This document shows, in pieces, positions 14,047-15,252 of a DNA stretch of 15,252 nt (position 1 is the first letter of the stretch; every line of letters starts with the position of its first letter). Location of the stretch: assembly GCA_958425285.1 (NCBI GenBank), contig CATZVV010000019.1, positions 1-15,252 on the forward strand, read 5' to 3'. This DNA comes from an uncultured Lachnoclostridium sp. GTDB lineage: Bacteria > Bacillota > Clostridia > Lachnospirales > Lachnospiraceae. Under the pieces are notes generated by a model that had not been told where the DNA came from, did no database searches, and was given only the letters and a program-made list of their open reading frames with translations. A program made the position numbers and the translations under genes.

Positions 14047-14964
14047 ATGATGAAGAAAACAAAATTAATAGTTTCGACATTAGTAATGGTTGCCAGCATG
14101 GGCTTTACAGCATACGCTGGGCAATGGCAGCAGGATACTATTGGATGGTGGTATCAGAATGATGATGGGAGTTATCCGGTCAATCAATGGCAAGAAATTG
14201 ATGGAAAGCAATATTATTTTGATGCAAATGGATATATGCTGTCCAATACTACCACTCCTGACGGATATCAGGTAGGAGCTGACGGCGCATGGATTGAGGG
14301 CGCATCGCCAACGCAGGTTCAAACGGTTGTTAATGTAGAAGGACTCGCCGCTCAACAGAATGGATATGTGGTGACATACCAATACTTCAATGTGTTTGAG
14401 GACTATGGAAACACAGAGTATCAAGCGATAATTGAAATACAAAATACAAGCGCAGGAAATTTATACCTGGCAGACGCAACGTTTGATATTTACAATACAT
14501 CCGGGAAAATTGTTGCGTCGGAGACGCTCATTTCTTCTGATCCTGACGTGATTGCGCCCGGTGAAAAGGGATATTTTTATAGCAATGGCGGATACCTTGA
14601 CGATGTTCCTATGGGAGAATATGTAATGCGTCCGACGCTGAAGGTTGAGCCTTCTTCCCTTCCAGCAACAAGATATCCGGTATCGAACACAACAATAAAA
14701 ACTTCAAGCTTTGGCGATAACATAACGGTTGTCGGAAATATTACAAATAATACTTCCGAAGAAGAATCAATCCTTTGGATTGTGATTGTTCTGTATAATA
14801 GTAACAATGTTCCGATTGGCGTATGCGGCACAAATATTTTAAATCTTCAACCCGGCAGTACAATGGGGTTTGAAATTGAAGGATGGCATCTTCCAGAGTA
14901 TGTAACGCTCAACGATGTGACCCGATATGAAGTAATTGCTGCGCCATACCAATTTCAGTTCTAA
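14047..14964 (+). CDS. secreted protein with cell-wall (choline)-binding-type repeat
   Basis: 305 residues from ATG 14047 (or the next codon, ATG 14050), with GGGGAGG at 14035-14041. Residues 1-24 are a signal peptide: MMKKTK, a hydrophobic core, and AYA before GQW. Residues 25-90 contain choline/cell-wall-binding-type repeats (QDTIGWWYQNDDGSYPVNQW, QYYFDANGYM, GADGAW). The remaining 210 residues are beta-rich and look like two Ig-like (FxLYD-type) modules, the first with IIEIQNTSAGNLYLADATFDIYN and the second with ITVVGNITNNTSEEESILWI. Likely exported and held on the Gram-positive wall. With its own promoter it looks like a moron-type cargo gene rather than a virion gene; the function is unknown. 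Confidence 0.85.
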   Translation: MMKKTKLIVSTLVMVASMGFTAYAGQWQQDTIGWWYQNDDGSYPVNQWQEIDGKQYYFDANGYMLSNTTTPDGYQVGADGAWIEGASPTQVQTVVNVEGLAAQQNGYVVTYQYFNVFEDYGNTEYQAIIEIQNTSAGNLYLADATFDIYNTSGKIVASETLISSDPDVIAPGEKGYFYSNGGYLDDVPMGEYVMRPTLKVEPSSLPATRYPVSNTTIKTSSFGDNITVVGNITNNTSEEESILWIVIVLYNSNNVPIGVCGTNILNLQPGSTMGFEIEGWHLPEYVTLNDVTRYEVIAAPYQFQF

Positions 14965-15006
14965 TAGCAGACAAATAATGCAACACGCTTAAGGAGATAT
15001 GCAATT

Positions 15007-15252
15007 ATAAGTGAACAAAAGAAGGAAACAAAGATTTGTAAACATTGTCAAAGCGAAATTCCAAAGAAGGCAAAGATCTGCCCGGTTTGCCGCAAAAAGC
15101 AGGGAATGGGGTGCTTACCAATTGTCATTGCAGTAGTAGTTCTATTTATTTTGTTAGCGGCCATCGGAGGCGGCGGAGAAAATGATGAGCCGAGTCTTGC
15201 AGAGAACTCTTCTACAGAATTAAGTGCGGTAAATGAAACCTCTTCTGCGCCA
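15007..15252 (+). CDS. zinc-ribbon membrane protein, 3' end cut, apparent ATA start
   Basis: The frame runs from a TAG at 14965-14967 to the window edge. AAGGAG at 14991-14996 places the start at ATA 15007, 10 nt on, where the following codons read SEQKKETKIC; no ATG, GTG or TTG is in frame before the zinc ribbon. Residues 11-28 are CKHCQSEIPKKAKICPVC, a double CxxC zinc ribbon. A transmembrane helix (LPIVIAVVVLFILLAAIG) follows at about residue 37, then a Ser/Glu/Asn-rich outer stretch. This is the common zinc ribbon-TM-extracellular layout of small Firmicutes membrane proteins. Either ATA is used or the start codon was lost from ATG. Confidence 0.7.
   Translation, partial: MSEQKKETKICKHCQSEIPKKAKICPVCRKKQGMGCLPIVIAVVVLFILLAAIGGGGENDEPSLAENSSTELSAVNETSSAP

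Noticed and set aside
1..15252. Diversity-generating retroelement acting on the fibre genes
   Set aside because: No reverse transcriptase, accessory protein or template/variable repeat pair is visible in the window.

Overview
This window is a stretch of phage or prophage DNA from a low- to mid-GC Gram-positive host, most likely a gut Clostridia/Lachnospiraceae. The support is strong GGAGG-type ribosome binding sites, the siphophage tail genes, a Dp-1-like holin, and a secreted protein with the WWYQNDDGSYP-type cell-wall-binding repeats common in Lachnospiraceae. All genes I accept lie on the + strand. No integrase, repressor, terminase, portal, capsid or lysin gene is in view, so I cannot tell a prophage from a free phage genome.

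Positions 1-1970 hold three virion-type or unknown genes: a Gly/Cys-rich membrane-segment protein cut by the window edge, a small beta-rich protein, and a Gly/Tyr/Arg-rich low-complexity protein. Hairpin terminators sit at 788-823 and 1985-2016. Positions 2039-5559 hold an HELGH metallopeptidase-like gene, a small unknown protein, a collagen-like fibre protein, a large modular fibre or receptor-binding protein, a fibre-associated small protein and a carbohydrate-binding protein. This surface-binding block lies upstream of the neck and tail genes, not after the tape measure where baseplate fibres usually lie.

Positions 5572-12647 are the neck-tail cassette. It runs head closure, HK97 gp10-like, tail terminator-like, holin (an odd insertion), tail tube, tail assembly chaperone G and its -1 frameshift extension T, and a 1268-residue tape measure protein. 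The G/T pair carries a textbook U UUU UUC slippery heptamer at 8274-8280 with an 8-bp stem-loop 9 nt downstream. A chain of four small hairpins fills the holin-tail tube gap.

Positions 12648-15252 are accessory, with separate promoters: a 71-residue coiled-coil protein with a strong terminator; a promoter with a palindrome in its spacer driving a structured, terminator-ended leader or small RNA (about 13006-13112); a T5orf172/GIY-YIG-like gene broken by a one-base frameshift; a secreted cell-wall-binding protein with its own extended -10 promoter; and the start of a zinc-ribbon membrane protein whose apparent start codon is ATA. The best candidates for something undescribed are the RNA at 13006-13112, with two near-identical segments competing for one partner upstream of the broken gene, the structured 7224-7319 spacer, and the pre-neck adhesin block.
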